NCBI RefSeq assembly: GCF_000317535.1
Contig: NC_019744.1
Location: 62,001 to 126,000 of the forward strand
Length of the DNA: 64,000 nucleotides
Source of the DNA: Cylindrospermum stagnale PCC 7417
Lineage (GTDB): Bacteria; Cyanobacteriota; Cyanobacteriia; Cyanobacteriales; Nostocaceae
Reading direction: 5' to 3'
The notes under the pieces are model-generated. The model saw only the letters and a list, made by a program, of their open reading frames with translations, was not told the origin of the DNA and ran no database searches. The position numbers and the translations under genes were made by a program. Position 1 is the stretch's first letter. Every line of letters begins with the position of its first letter. Shown piece after piece: positions 52,972-61,494 of this stretch.

Positions 52972-54642
52972 ATGGCCGCATATTTTTTTGACAAATTGCC
53001 AAAATTAATTACAGCAGGAGAACCTGTCATCATTTGTGAATCTCCTGTACAGGAAAGATATCGAATGCTCCGATATCTTTGCCAGTATTGCTCAAAAATG
53101 GGCATTAAGTGCTACCTATGGAATTTGGGACAAGAGATAATTAAGAAGGTTGAATACGTTAATAATGTACATCTAACTTTTGAAAGTTTTGATGAATTTA
53201 CTCCCACACCAGTAGAAGAATTAAAAGACCAATTTAGAATTTTGAAATTTTGGGAATCTTTTGACGCAGCAGGTATATTAATTATTGAGAATTTGTACCC
53301 TTGGATTAGTGCCAATGTACCGCAAGAAACCCAATTTTTCCTGGTATCTGAGTGGGTCAAGTCTAATTTGCTCAATCTTTCGTTTTCTCAACCTGCTATT
53401 GGTAAAATTAAGTGTGCTATTATTTTAGGTTCTCAAGCTAACTTACACCCAGAACTTGCTGCTCAAATTCCTCTACTTACTCAAGAATTGCCTGATACTT
53501 CAGAAATTATCATGGCTATTAGTGAAGAAGCAGAGGGAATTTTATCACCAACATTGACCGAGATGGACAAAATTACTATTGTCCGTAGCGGGATTGGGTT
53601 ATATATTTCAGACTTTATCAAAGGGCTAAAATCAATTAATTTTCAGGACGAAACTAGCGCAGAAGCAATAGCTAAACAATTACTCCAATATAAAATTAAT
53701 TTGCTCAATAGACTTTATGCAATTGAGTTTATTCCTACTCCCCAAGTTCCCTTGGGAGGATTGGATTTGATGCAGGAGGCTTTTAAGAAATTTAAAAGAT
53801 TGTTCAGTCCCCTTGCTAAAGCCTACAAACTCAGAGTTCCTAAAGGCGTTATGCTGGTAGGCCCCCCAGGTACTGGTAAATCACACTCTGCTAAAGTATG
53901 CTCCCAAATTTTGGGTGTTCCGCTTATTTTAGTAGATTGGGGAAACTTGAGAAGCTATGGTAATGAAGCAGAAAGAAGACTAAAACAATTACTAAAATTA
54001 GTAGACTGTCTGAATGAAGTTGTCATTTATTTTGATGACTTTGATAAAGGATTTGCTGGAGATGATGATATAGCTAGAAGGTTAGCAGGACAGTTACTCA
54101 CCTGGATGCAAGAACGCACCAGTGATGTAATTGTAATTGCCAGTGTAAATCGTTTAGAATGGCTACCACCAGAATTAACTAGGGCAGGGAGATTTGACTA
54201 CATTTACAAAGTAGACCTGCCCAATTATGGAGAAAGACACGGTATTTTCAAGCTGCATTGTGCTAGATTTGATGATAGATTTAGTGGTGATGTTTCTGGT
54301 AGCATTGACCCTTACAGTCAAGAGGAATGGCGACGATTGCTTAAAGAAACTAATCGCTGTGTAGGTGCTGAAATCCAAACTATTGTTGAGAGGGCTGCGG
54401 CTACTACTTTCTGTCAAATGTTTCCAGAAGATATGCCTGTGCCTACCAATGATAAACTACCACCATTGGAGATTTCAGTTTCCGCCCTTTTAGCCGAACG
54501 TCAGCAAATCAATCCATTAGCTATTAGAGAAGCAGATAAGGTGGAAAGTATGAGGAATAAAGCTGAACTTCAGGGTTTGCCATCTTCGACCGTAGATTCA
54601 TCTGAGTACGCAATTGGTAATATAGATATATTTGGTGAATAA
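52972..54642 (+). CDS. AAA+ ATPase (FtsH/Ycf46-like core)
   Basis: 556 residues from ATG 52972. The N-terminal half (about 1-250) is Ycf46-like, then an AAA+ module: Walker A GPPGTGKS, Walker B VVIYFDDFD, Arg fingers in PELTRAGRFDYIY. No protease motif. Probably remodels a protein or nucleic-acid complex; followed 27 bp later by a nuclease-like gene. Confidence 0.85.
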   Translation: MAAYFFDKLPKLITAGEPVIICESPVQERYRMLRYLCQYCSKMGIKCYLWNLGQEIIKKVEYVNNVHLTFESFDEFTPTPVEELKDQFRILKFWESFDAAGILIIENLYPWISANVPQETQFFLVSEWVKSNLLNLSFSQPAIGKIKCAIILGSQANLHPELAAQIPLLTQELPDTSEIIMAISEEAEGILSPTLTEMDKITIVRSGIGLYISDFIKGLKSINFQDETSAEAIAKQLLQYKINLLNRLYAIEFIPTPQVPLGGLDLMQEAFKKFKRLFSPLAKAYKLRVPKGVMLVGPPGTGKSHSAKVCSQILGVPLILVDWGNLRSYGNEAERRLKQLLKLVDCLNEVVIYFDDFDKGFAGDDDIARRLAGQLLTWMQERTSDVIVIASVNRLEWLPPELTRAGRFDYIYKVDLPNYGERHGIFKLHCARFDDRFSGDVSGSIDPYSQEEWRRLLKETNRCVGAEIQTIVERAAATTFCQMFPEDMPVPTNDKLPPLEISVSALLAERQQINPLAIREADKVESMRNKAELQGLPSSTVDSSEYAIGNIDIFGE

Positions 54643-54668
54643 AGTTATTAATTGGGAAATAAATTTTT

Positions 54669-55304
54669 ATGGTTCAAACAATACAGGCTAAAGACGTCAC
54701 TTTACTGGAATTAGAGACAGAATTTGGACTCCAATTGGTTGAGGATGAGCCATTTTTTACAGAGTGGTTTGTTGACTTGCAAGAAATTACAGAATTAGAA
54801 AAACAACAACTTGACAGAGTTAAGGCCAGTTATGCCAATTTGCTTAAGTACCCACCTCTGCTCGAAAATACTGTCAAGATGGTGGTGTTGTCTCCCTTAT
54901 TGGATTTAGCTGACTTTTATCTATCTCCATTTCATGTTAAATCAGAAAAATCTGTAGAAATTACCGCAGAGGATGCTGGTGTAACAGTTAAAGGACAGAT
55001 TGATGTCTTAGTTTTGTTTGAACAACTAGTAGTAGTAGTCATAGAATCCAAACAAGCAGCTTTTTCTGTGGAAGTAGGTAAAGCGCAGCTTCTTGCTTAT
55101 ATGCTGGCAATTTCTGAAGCTGATAAACCGATATACGGACTAATCACCAATGGCGGTAGTTTCATCTTCGTGAAGTTGATTAAAGAGAAAACACCAAAGT
55201 ATGCGTTTTCTCGCTTGTTCTATATTTTCAATCCAGGGAATGAGTTGTATACGGTTTTGGCTGTGTTGAAAAGCTTAGGTAAACTAGCAAGAAATCGCAC
55301 TTAG
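54669..55304 (+). CDS. HsdR-N-like restriction-fold protein
   Basis: 211 residues. GQIDVLVLFEQLVVVVIESK has the D...ExK pattern of type I restriction R-subunit N-domains; AAFSVEVGKAQLLAYMLAIS follows. Lacks helicase domains. Likely one operon with the AAA+ gene. Confidence 0.75.
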   Translation: MVQTIQAKDVTLLELETEFGLQLVEDEPFFTEWFVDLQEITELEKQQLDRVKASYANLLKYPPLLENTVKMVVLSPLLDLADFYLSPFHVKSEKSVEITAEDAGVTVKGQIDVLVLFEQLVVVVIESKQAAFSVEVGKAQLLAYMLAISEADKPIYGLITNGGSFIFVKLIKEKTPKYAFSRLFYIFNPGNELYTVLAVLKSLGKLARNRT

Positions 55305-55439
55305 TCAATGTGTTAAAAAAAACTTTCTGCCCGTTGCTCACAAGCACCTGAAAGAATTGATGTTGGGCAAGATTTTTTAGGATAGAGCGATCGCTATGCG
55401 GGTGCTGTTGCCCATCGCGGGAGCGGGTGCTATGCGCCA

Positions 55440-55636
55440 TCGCACTTCGCACCGCTGATGCTGTAATCTCTGTGTAAACTACTCGTTTTGGTTCTCTTAA
55501 ACCCAACGTTTCTCTGAGATGCCATGCATTCGCGTAGCGTGCCGGAGGCATTTGTTTCTCCTTCCCAATCTGGGTCTGTTGCTAAAACAACTTCATTGTC
55601 AGGGTCGATAACGTAGCGCAAATAGCAAGTAATCAT
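55440..55636 (-). pseudogene. Topoisomerase I (TOPRIM) fragment split by a repeat
   Basis: VVLATDPDWEGE is the TOPRIM DxD-type motif (usual form ATDPDREGE). After a palindromic repeat (55520-55553) the protein resumes in another frame as AWHLRETLGLREPKRVVYTE then ITASAV. Only about 55 residues of the enzyme remain. Confidence 0.65.
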
Positions 55637-55647
55637 ATCAATCTGCT

Positions 55648-56157
55648 TTAAGGACTTTTTGATCCATCAGTCACCTCTCCTAGTTTCTTCTCCCAGAATA
55701 ATGCCTTGCCCATCTGGGGATTTAGCTCATAGCCACTGAATCCGCACGCCTTGTATGCTGACTGGGCAACATGGTTTCCTTCCAGTACCTCTAGCGTGAG
55801 TTTGCAGCAGCCCAAATCGAACGCGATCTCCTCCGCTTTCTGTAGCATCAGTTTGGACAAGCCTCTACCACGGTAGGGTAAAGCAACGATGACATCGTGA
55901 ATATTAAGTAATGGCTTGCACGCGAACGTAGAGAATCCTTCTAAGCAGACAACAAGCCCTGCGGGTTCGGCATCGACAAGCGCAAGAATGACATGAGCCG
56001 CAAATCTCTTTGCAAGCTCTGCTGAGAGATTTGCTTTAACGTAGTCGGACAGACCTTTACCACCGCCCATCGGGTCGAGCGCATACTCATCCATTAATTG
56101 AACCATAGCATCCGCATGAGCAGGTATACTAAGGTCTGCTTCAACAATTTCAATCAT
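55648..56157 (-). CDS. GNAT-family acetyltransferase
   Basis: 169 residues, GNAT fold with acetyl-CoA loop PYRGRGLSKLMLQKAEEIA and later GNHVAQSAYKACGF. Substrate unknown. Confidence 0.87.
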   Translation of the reverse strand: MIEIVEADLSIPAHADAMVQLMDEYALDPMGGGKGLSDYVKANLSAELAKRFAAHVILALVDAEPAGLVVCLEGFSTFACKPLLNIHDVIVALPYRGRGLSKLMLQKAEEIAFDLGCCKLTLEVLEGNHVAQSAYKACGFSGYELNPQMGKALFWEKKLGEVTDGSKSP

Positions 56158-56550
56158 CTATTAATTCTTGATTCTTCAAATGTTGGCATAACGTTCCTGG
56201 TCAGTGGCTGCCGACAACCCTAGTTTTGGATAGTTTATTTGAATTAAAAAAACTAATTCCGATCCTGGAAAGATACTAGCAGGAAAGAGAGTAAATGAAT
56301 TCCTTGCTCAGAAAAACATTTTTTTAAGTAGGGGCAGATATAGCGGCTCCCACCCTAAGCATTGAGCTTTGGCGGTGTCCAGTTAGTTGCCCCATCACCA
56401 AGATATCTATCTCGTCCGCTGCAACACGGTTGTTGTGCCGCTGGCAATGACTACGCTACTGTATTTAGTAGATATGTACTATAATTCTACTTTTATTGCT
56501 TTCAAAGTACAACTTTGTGATGACTACACTTGGCATCAATTTAGCGAATA
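56158..56550. other. Intergenic region before RecD2-like gene
   Basis: No gene supported. AT-rich 3' part contains likely promoter sequence (TACTATAATTC at about 56476). Confidence 0.5.
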
Positions 56551-58800
56551 ATGTCCACTTTACCAAAACCAAACCCTGCTCCCCAACAAATTAATACTTC
56601 TGTTCCCCAAGAAACAATTACGGGAGTAGTAGAACGGCTAACTTTCTACTCAGAGGAGTCAGGCTACACAGTGGCACGGTTAACTCGCTCTAGTGCCAAG
56701 GATTTAACAACCATTGTTGGCAGTTTTGCTAATATTCAGCCCGGACAAACACTACAGCTAACAGGCTTTTGGCGTGAACATCCCCAATATGGACCGCAAT
56801 TTCAAGTAATCAATTATAAAGAAACCAAACCAGCTACACTTACAGGGATTGAAAAGTATTTGGGCAGTGGATTAATTAAAGGTGTCGGTCCAGTTACAGC
56901 AAAGCGGATTGTTGCCCATTTTGGAGTAGACACCCTGGAAATCATTGAAAATCAGATTGACCGTTTAATTGAAGTTAACGGTATAGCTAAAAAACGTATC
57001 AAGTTGATAAAAAATGCCTGGGAAACCCAAAAGGCCATTAAAGAGGTGATGGTGTTTTTACAAGGGCATGGCGTTTCTACTATTTATGCAGTCAAGATTT
57101 ATAAACAGTATGGGGATAAAGCGATCGCTATAGTCACTAACAATCCCTACCAATTAGCTACTGACATCTATGGTATAGGGTTTCTCACTGCTGATAAGAT
57201 TGCTAGAAATCTGGGAGTTGCACCTGATTCTCAGTTTAGATATTGTGCCGGACTTGTTCATGCTTTGAGTGAAGCCGCAGAAGATGGTCATTGCTACTTA
57301 CCCCAACCAGAACTAATTGACTCGGTAATTAAACTGCTAACAACAGATACTCATCAGCCAACAGAAGAGGCGATCGCTCAAACTATCAAGGACATGGCTT
57401 TGAAAGATGAGTTAATCAGAGAACGGGATAGTGATATATTACTTTGCTACAAGCCTACTTATTTTCACACCGAGCAAAACCTAGCGCAACTGATACATCA
57501 GCGTTTGAGTCAGCCTATCATTACTGATATTCCCCGCGTTCGTGCCTGGATGGAGAGATTTACTGCTAGTCAGAAAATTGAACTTTCACCACAACAACAG
57601 CAAGCTGTGGAGATGGCTGCTTATTCCCCCATCATGATTCTTACAGGGGGTCCAGGAGTAGGCAAAACTTTCACTACCCATACAGTAGTCAGTTTATGGA
57701 AGGCAATGGGTAAATCTATTGCTTTAGCTGCACCAACTGGACGAGCCGCACAGCGTTTGGCTGAAATGACTGGTTTGGAAGCAAAAACTATACATCGTTT
57801 ATTAGAATTTGACCCCAGGACAAGGGGTTTTAAATCCGACAACGACAACCCTTTACCTCAAACAGCAATTATTGTTGATGAAGCCAGTATGTTAGATTTA
57901 TTTTTAGCATACTCCTTAGTCAAAGCAGTTTCAGACGGCGCACAACTTTTATTAGTGGGAGATATTGACCAGTTACCGTCAGTGGGACCAGGTAGTGTAC
58001 TTGCTGATTTGATAAATTCTGGCAAAGTGCCAGTGGTGCGACTAACTCAGGTATTTCGTCAAGCTCAACAAAGTGCAATTATTACTGCTGCCCACGAAAT
58101 CAACCGGGGTCAGTATCCCACAATTGAACGAATCAACGATAACCCTGTTTCTGACTGTTTATGGCATGGCGGGGGATTTCAGCCAGAACACGGGGTACAG
58201 ACGATTTGTGAATTAATTACAGACTTGATTCCAAAATTAGGATTTAACCCCGCTACGGATGTGCAAGTGCTTTGCCCCATGACACGGGGGTTAGTAGGTA
58301 CTCGCAACCTGAATACAGTATTGCAGGAACTGATTAATCCTAAAAGTCCCGATCAGGTAGAAATTACCAGGGGTGGGATGACATTGCGGGTAGGTGACAG
58401 AGTAATTCAGCAGACTAACGATTACCAACGGGAAGTGTTTAATGGTGATTTGGGAATCATCACAGATATTGATACCATTGAACAAGAAGTAAATGTGCAG
58501 TATGGGGAACGTTCTGTAGTTTATGATTATGCCGACTTGAATGAAATTACTCTCGCTTGGAGCGTTTCTATACATAAATCACAAGGTTCAGAATATCCGG
58601 TGGTGATTTTACCTTTGTATATGCAACACTATATGATGCTTAGTCGTAATCTGCTTTATACAGGTTTGACTCGTGCTAAAAAGTTAGCAATTGTGATTGG
58701 TGCAAAAAAAGCAATATCCTTGGCTGTGCGCTCTACTGAGGATGTTCAACGATATACACGCTTACAACAAAGATTGATATCATTGTGTGAATTTGGTTAA
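56551..58800 (+). CDS. recD2: RecD2-like 5'-3' DNA helicase
   Basis: 749 residues. N-terminal OB-like and helix-hairpin-helix region (GSGLIKGVGPVTAKRIVAHF), then helicase domain with Walker A TGGPGVGKT, Walker B VDEASMLD, GDIDQLPSVGPG, and C-terminal SIHKSQGSEYPVVILP and YTGLTRAKK. RecBC-independent RecD family. Plasmid DNA processing role is inferred. Confidence 0.92.
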   Translation: MSTLPKPNPAPQQINTSVPQETITGVVERLTFYSEESGYTVARLTRSSAKDLTTIVGSFANIQPGQTLQLTGFWREHPQYGPQFQVINYKETKPATLTGIEKYLGSGLIKGVGPVTAKRIVAHFGVDTLEIIENQIDRLIEVNGIAKKRIKLIKNAWETQKAIKEVMVFLQGHGVSTIYAVKIYKQYGDKAIAIVTNNPYQLATDIYGIGFLTADKIARNLGVAPDSQFRYCAGLVHALSEAAEDGHCYLPQPELIDSVIKLLTTDTHQPTEEAIAQTIKDMALKDELIRERDSDILLCYKPTYFHTEQNLAQLIHQRLSQPIITDIPRVRAWMERFTASQKIELSPQQQQAVEMAAYSPIMILTGGPGVGKTFTTHTVVSLWKAMGKSIALAAPTGRAAQRLAEMTGLEAKTIHRLLEFDPRTRGFKSDNDNPLPQTAIIVDEASMLDLFLAYSLVKAVSDGAQLLLVGDIDQLPSVGPGSVLADLINSGKVPVVRLTQVFRQAQQSAIITAAHEINRGQYPTIERINDNPVSDCLWHGGGFQPEHGVQTICELITDLIPKLGFNPATDVQVLCPMTRGLVGTRNLNTVLQELINPKSPDQVEITRGGMTLRVGDRVIQQTNDYQREVFNGDLGIITDIDTIEQEVNVQYGERSVVYDYADLNEITLAWSVSIHKSQGSEYPVVILPLYMQHYMMLSRNLLYTGLTRAKKLAIVIGAKKAISLAVRSTEDVQRYTRLQQRLISLCEFG

Positions 58801-58948
58801 ACTGCGTTAAAACTGAACGCCTGCTTTTGGTGATAATCAAGAACCGTCTTCTAACTATACATAGATGTAATACAATTCTTTATCAGCCTTTTTTCCTAAA
58901 GGTTTTGGCATTCGTTATCAATATTGTTAAAATCAGGAGTATAAAATA

Positions 58949-59269
58949 ATGCAATTTACTGGAACTTGGCATATTTATGAAATGTCGAATTGGGATGAAG
59001 AATATTTCAATATGGAAGTTCAAGCGTATATCGAAATTGATGAAAAAGGGAATGGTGAGTTTCAATTTGGCTTAGTTTTTGGAGCTATTGATGGCAATCT
59101 TATTAAAGATGGCAATGCTAACAAATTAGAATTTACTTGGGATGGCAGTGATGAATGTGATGAGGCTTCTGGTAGTGGTTGGTTGAAATTACAAGATAAA
59201 AATACCCTGACAGGAAATATAAAATTTCATCAAGGAGATAGTTCTACATTGTTAGCCAAACGTGCTTGA
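58949..59269 (+). CDS. Small acidic conserved-looking protein
   Basis: 106 residues (GTWHIYEMSNWDEEYFNMEV, then FTWDGSDECDEASGSGWLKL). Soluble beta-rich; family name not known to me. Ribosome site AGGAG 7 nt upstream. Confidence 0.7.
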   Translation: MQFTGTWHIYEMSNWDEEYFNMEVQAYIEIDEKGNGEFQFGLVFGAIDGNLIKDGNANKLEFTWDGSDECDEASGSGWLKLQDKNTLTGNIKFHQGDSSTLLAKRA

Positions 59270-59290
59270 TTATCTAAATAACCGTAGATT

Positions 59291-59689
59291 ATGAATGAAT
59301 TTGAAAAACAATTAGCCGAAATCAAAAAGTATAATCAGCCAATATTAGATGGTTTTCAAGCATGGTCAAAGAAGTCTAATCTTTCAGCTAAAACGATAAA
59401 GCAGCATATCACCAATATTGAGTTTTTTGCAGAATATCTTGTTTACTATGAACCATTGCAAAAACTTAATGAAGCGGATGAACAAGATGTTTCGTCATTT
59501 TTAATGGATTGGTATCCTCATAAAGCAATGTGGGCATCTGAAAGTAGCACCAAATCTTACATGAGTTCTTTCAAAAAATTCTTCTCCTACATGGTTGAAA
59601 CTGAGCAAATTAGTCCTGATATAGCACTTGAAGTAAAAGATACCCTCAAAGAATATAAAGACGACTTTCTTGATGCTGTTAGTGAGTAA
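59291..59689 (+). CDS. Phage-integrase-type SAM-like DNA-binding domain protein
   Basis: 132 residues resembling the core-binding domain of tyrosine recombinases (LSAKTIKQHITNIEFFAEYL; STKSYMSSFKKFFSYMVETE) without a catalytic domain. Possibly a DNA-binding accessory. 21 bp after the previous gene. Confidence 0.65.
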   Translation: MNEFEKQLAEIKKYNQPILDGFQAWSKKSNLSAKTIKQHITNIEFFAEYLVYYEPLQKLNEADEQDVSSFLMDWYPHKAMWASESSTKSYMSSFKKFFSYMVETEQISPDIALEVKDTLKEYKDDFLDAVSE

Positions 59690-59703
59690 AAACTATGAGG
59701 AAC

Positions 59704-59737
59704 GAAACCCAACAAAGTCTCGGAAATGTTGGGTTTC
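59704..59737 (+). terminator. Hairpin after the SAM-like gene
   Basis: GAAACCCAACA / TGTTGGGTTTC, 11-bp perfect stem, 12-nt loop; weak T-run. Confidence 0.5.
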
Positions 59738-59785
59738 ACCACCTTCAACCCAACCTACAAAAATGCTGAACACCAAGCGTATTGA

Positions 59786-59872
59786 GGTAAAGGTAGCTAC
59801 CGCAATATAGAAGCTGCATTACAAGACTTAGAGAAAAACATCAAAGCATATTTTGAAGATAGGGGAATTTAA
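59786..59872 (+). pseudogene. C-terminal scrap of an unknown protein
   Basis: GSYRNIEAALQDLEKNIKAY then FEDRGI and stop; no start codon. The rest of 59873-60300 shows no gene. Confidence 0.35.
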
Positions 59873-60300
59873 ACGATAATAATGAGGGAATGGGGCGATA
59901 GCTGTAGGAATGGCTGCAAATTTTGTGTTTTTACCCCCGTGAGGGGAAGAGGTTATGGAAAGAGTTACCTTTTGGAAGTTTTACTGAGCAGGGGTTTTAA
60001 ATACCCATGATTTTTTTTTAATAAATTGATAGCTAAAAAGCTTATACAGTAATAATTTCAGCCTATCTTGTCCGAAGTAACCAGCAATAACAATCTTGAA
60101 AATAAGTCAAAATTCATACTAATATCTCTTATATCAATTGATAGATGTTGTCATAAGTTTTATACCAATGTTTTAGAAATAAGTGTTGAAAAAAAGAAGA
60201 GACCATTTTATATCTGCAATTACGAAATTTGATAGCTGACTGGGGGAAGCAGGATAGTAGAAAATGATGCTTATTCGTAAGTAGTTATAAAGATTGAGAC

Positions 60301-60912
60301 ATGAGAGCACACAATAATCCCGATTGCAGGAATTACCAAATTCCCAAACAACACGCAATTGAATTTTATCCAATGGTATCTCAGAGTCGCCCAGTTGATA
60401 AAAAAATTGAACTTTTTTTATTGGTAGCAGCAGCAACAGCATTAGTCTTGGCAAATATATCCATTAATCACCTGTTGATGTCTGTATTAATCTTGCTGAC
60501 TGCCATCATCGCAGCATTTCCCAAATTAGCAAATAAGTTGCTCACTAAATTTGAAAAATTGCAACGCCATTGGGGAATCAACTGTTATAGCATTTTAGTT
60601 AGTATCATCTGTATGATTTTCACTTTTGATTTCACAACAGTACCAGCTAACGCCCAATTTTTTAATAGCGCGCAAACATGGATGACAGGAGCTTTTGCAG
60701 GCATTCCTGCTGATGCTGTCACACTATTTTTTAATGTCCTCAGAGCATTGTTTCTGCTGTATCTTGGTATTGCCCTAGTGAGAATTGTCAATGCTGCCAG
60801 AAATGATGAAGATTGGCAGAATTTAGCCAGAACTCCTCTGATCATTAGCGTTACTATTGTAGTTGGCGATATCCTCACAGGATTGATTACTGGTAATGGT
60901 AATGCGGGCTAG
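60301..60912 (+). CDS. VirB2/TrbC-like pilin precursor
   Basis: 203 residues with long hydrophobic leader (two or three TMs), a signal-peptidase-like site VPANA|QFF at about residue 119, then a small mature part with two TMs (FAGIPADAVTLFFNVLRALF; TPLIISVTIVVGDILTG). This is the layout of conjugative pilins. A later ATG at 60373 is possible. Confidence 0.65.
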   Translation: MRAHNNPDCRNYQIPKQHAIEFYPMVSQSRPVDKKIELFLLVAAATALVLANISINHLLMSVLILLTAIIAAFPKLANKLLTKFEKLQRHWGINCYSILVSIICMIFTFDFTTVPANAQFFNSAQTWMTGAFAGIPADAVTLFFNVLRALFLLYLGIALVRIVNAARNDEDWQNLARTPLIISVTIVVGDILTGLITGNGNAG

Positions 60913-61132
60913 ATCAGAAAAAAATAGGGAAAGTTTAACCCTATTTTAAAAAAGCAGAATGGTTTTTTTAGATTCATAACAGGCGCTCGTCCCTAAATAG
61001 CTTCCATTACTTTTGGATAAATTAACTATTTTTCGACGTTACAGCAGACATAAATTTAAGCTTTTCTCCCATGCTGATAAAAGAAGTTTAGGCTAAATTT
61101 GCACCTTCAAAAACCTCAACCAGCTAACAGAG

Positions 61133-61483
61133 ATGATGAAGCGCAGAGAATTTAGAACAGTTAATCGAGTTTTGGGAGAACAGCCGAGAATTGGCCCATT
61201 TCCAGCAGATCAAGTTTTTCCTTGGACAGGTATTGCCCTGACTGCATACTTGATCTGCAAACAAAGTCTTCAAGCTTCTTGGTTAGTGACTGGGTTAGTT
61301 ATTGCTTGGGGATGGGGAACTTGGTGGACTCTTACCAGTAATAAAACCTGGTTATCAAAGTTTGTCACAGTACCCAGAGTTACCAGAGGGTATAAACGCT
61401 TTTACTCCCTGATTCAACAAACAGAAATACTAACATCAACTCAAAGAAAGATGTCCAAAGTTAGGAAAAATCACATTATTTGA
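61133..61483 (+). CDS. VirB3/TrbD-like membrane protein
   Basis: 116 residues, two adjacent TMs (VFPWTGIALTAYLICK; LVTGLVIAWGWGTWWTL) near the N-terminus, basic C-terminus. Position between pilin and VirB4 genes supports the assignment. Confidence 0.6.
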   Translation: MMKRREFRTVNRVLGEQPRIGPFPADQVFPWTGIALTAYLICKQSLQASWLVTGLVIAWGWGTWWTLTSNKTWLSKFVTVPRVTRGYKRFYSLIQQTEILTSTQRKMSKVRKNHII

Positions 61484-61494
61484 GTAAAGAAATC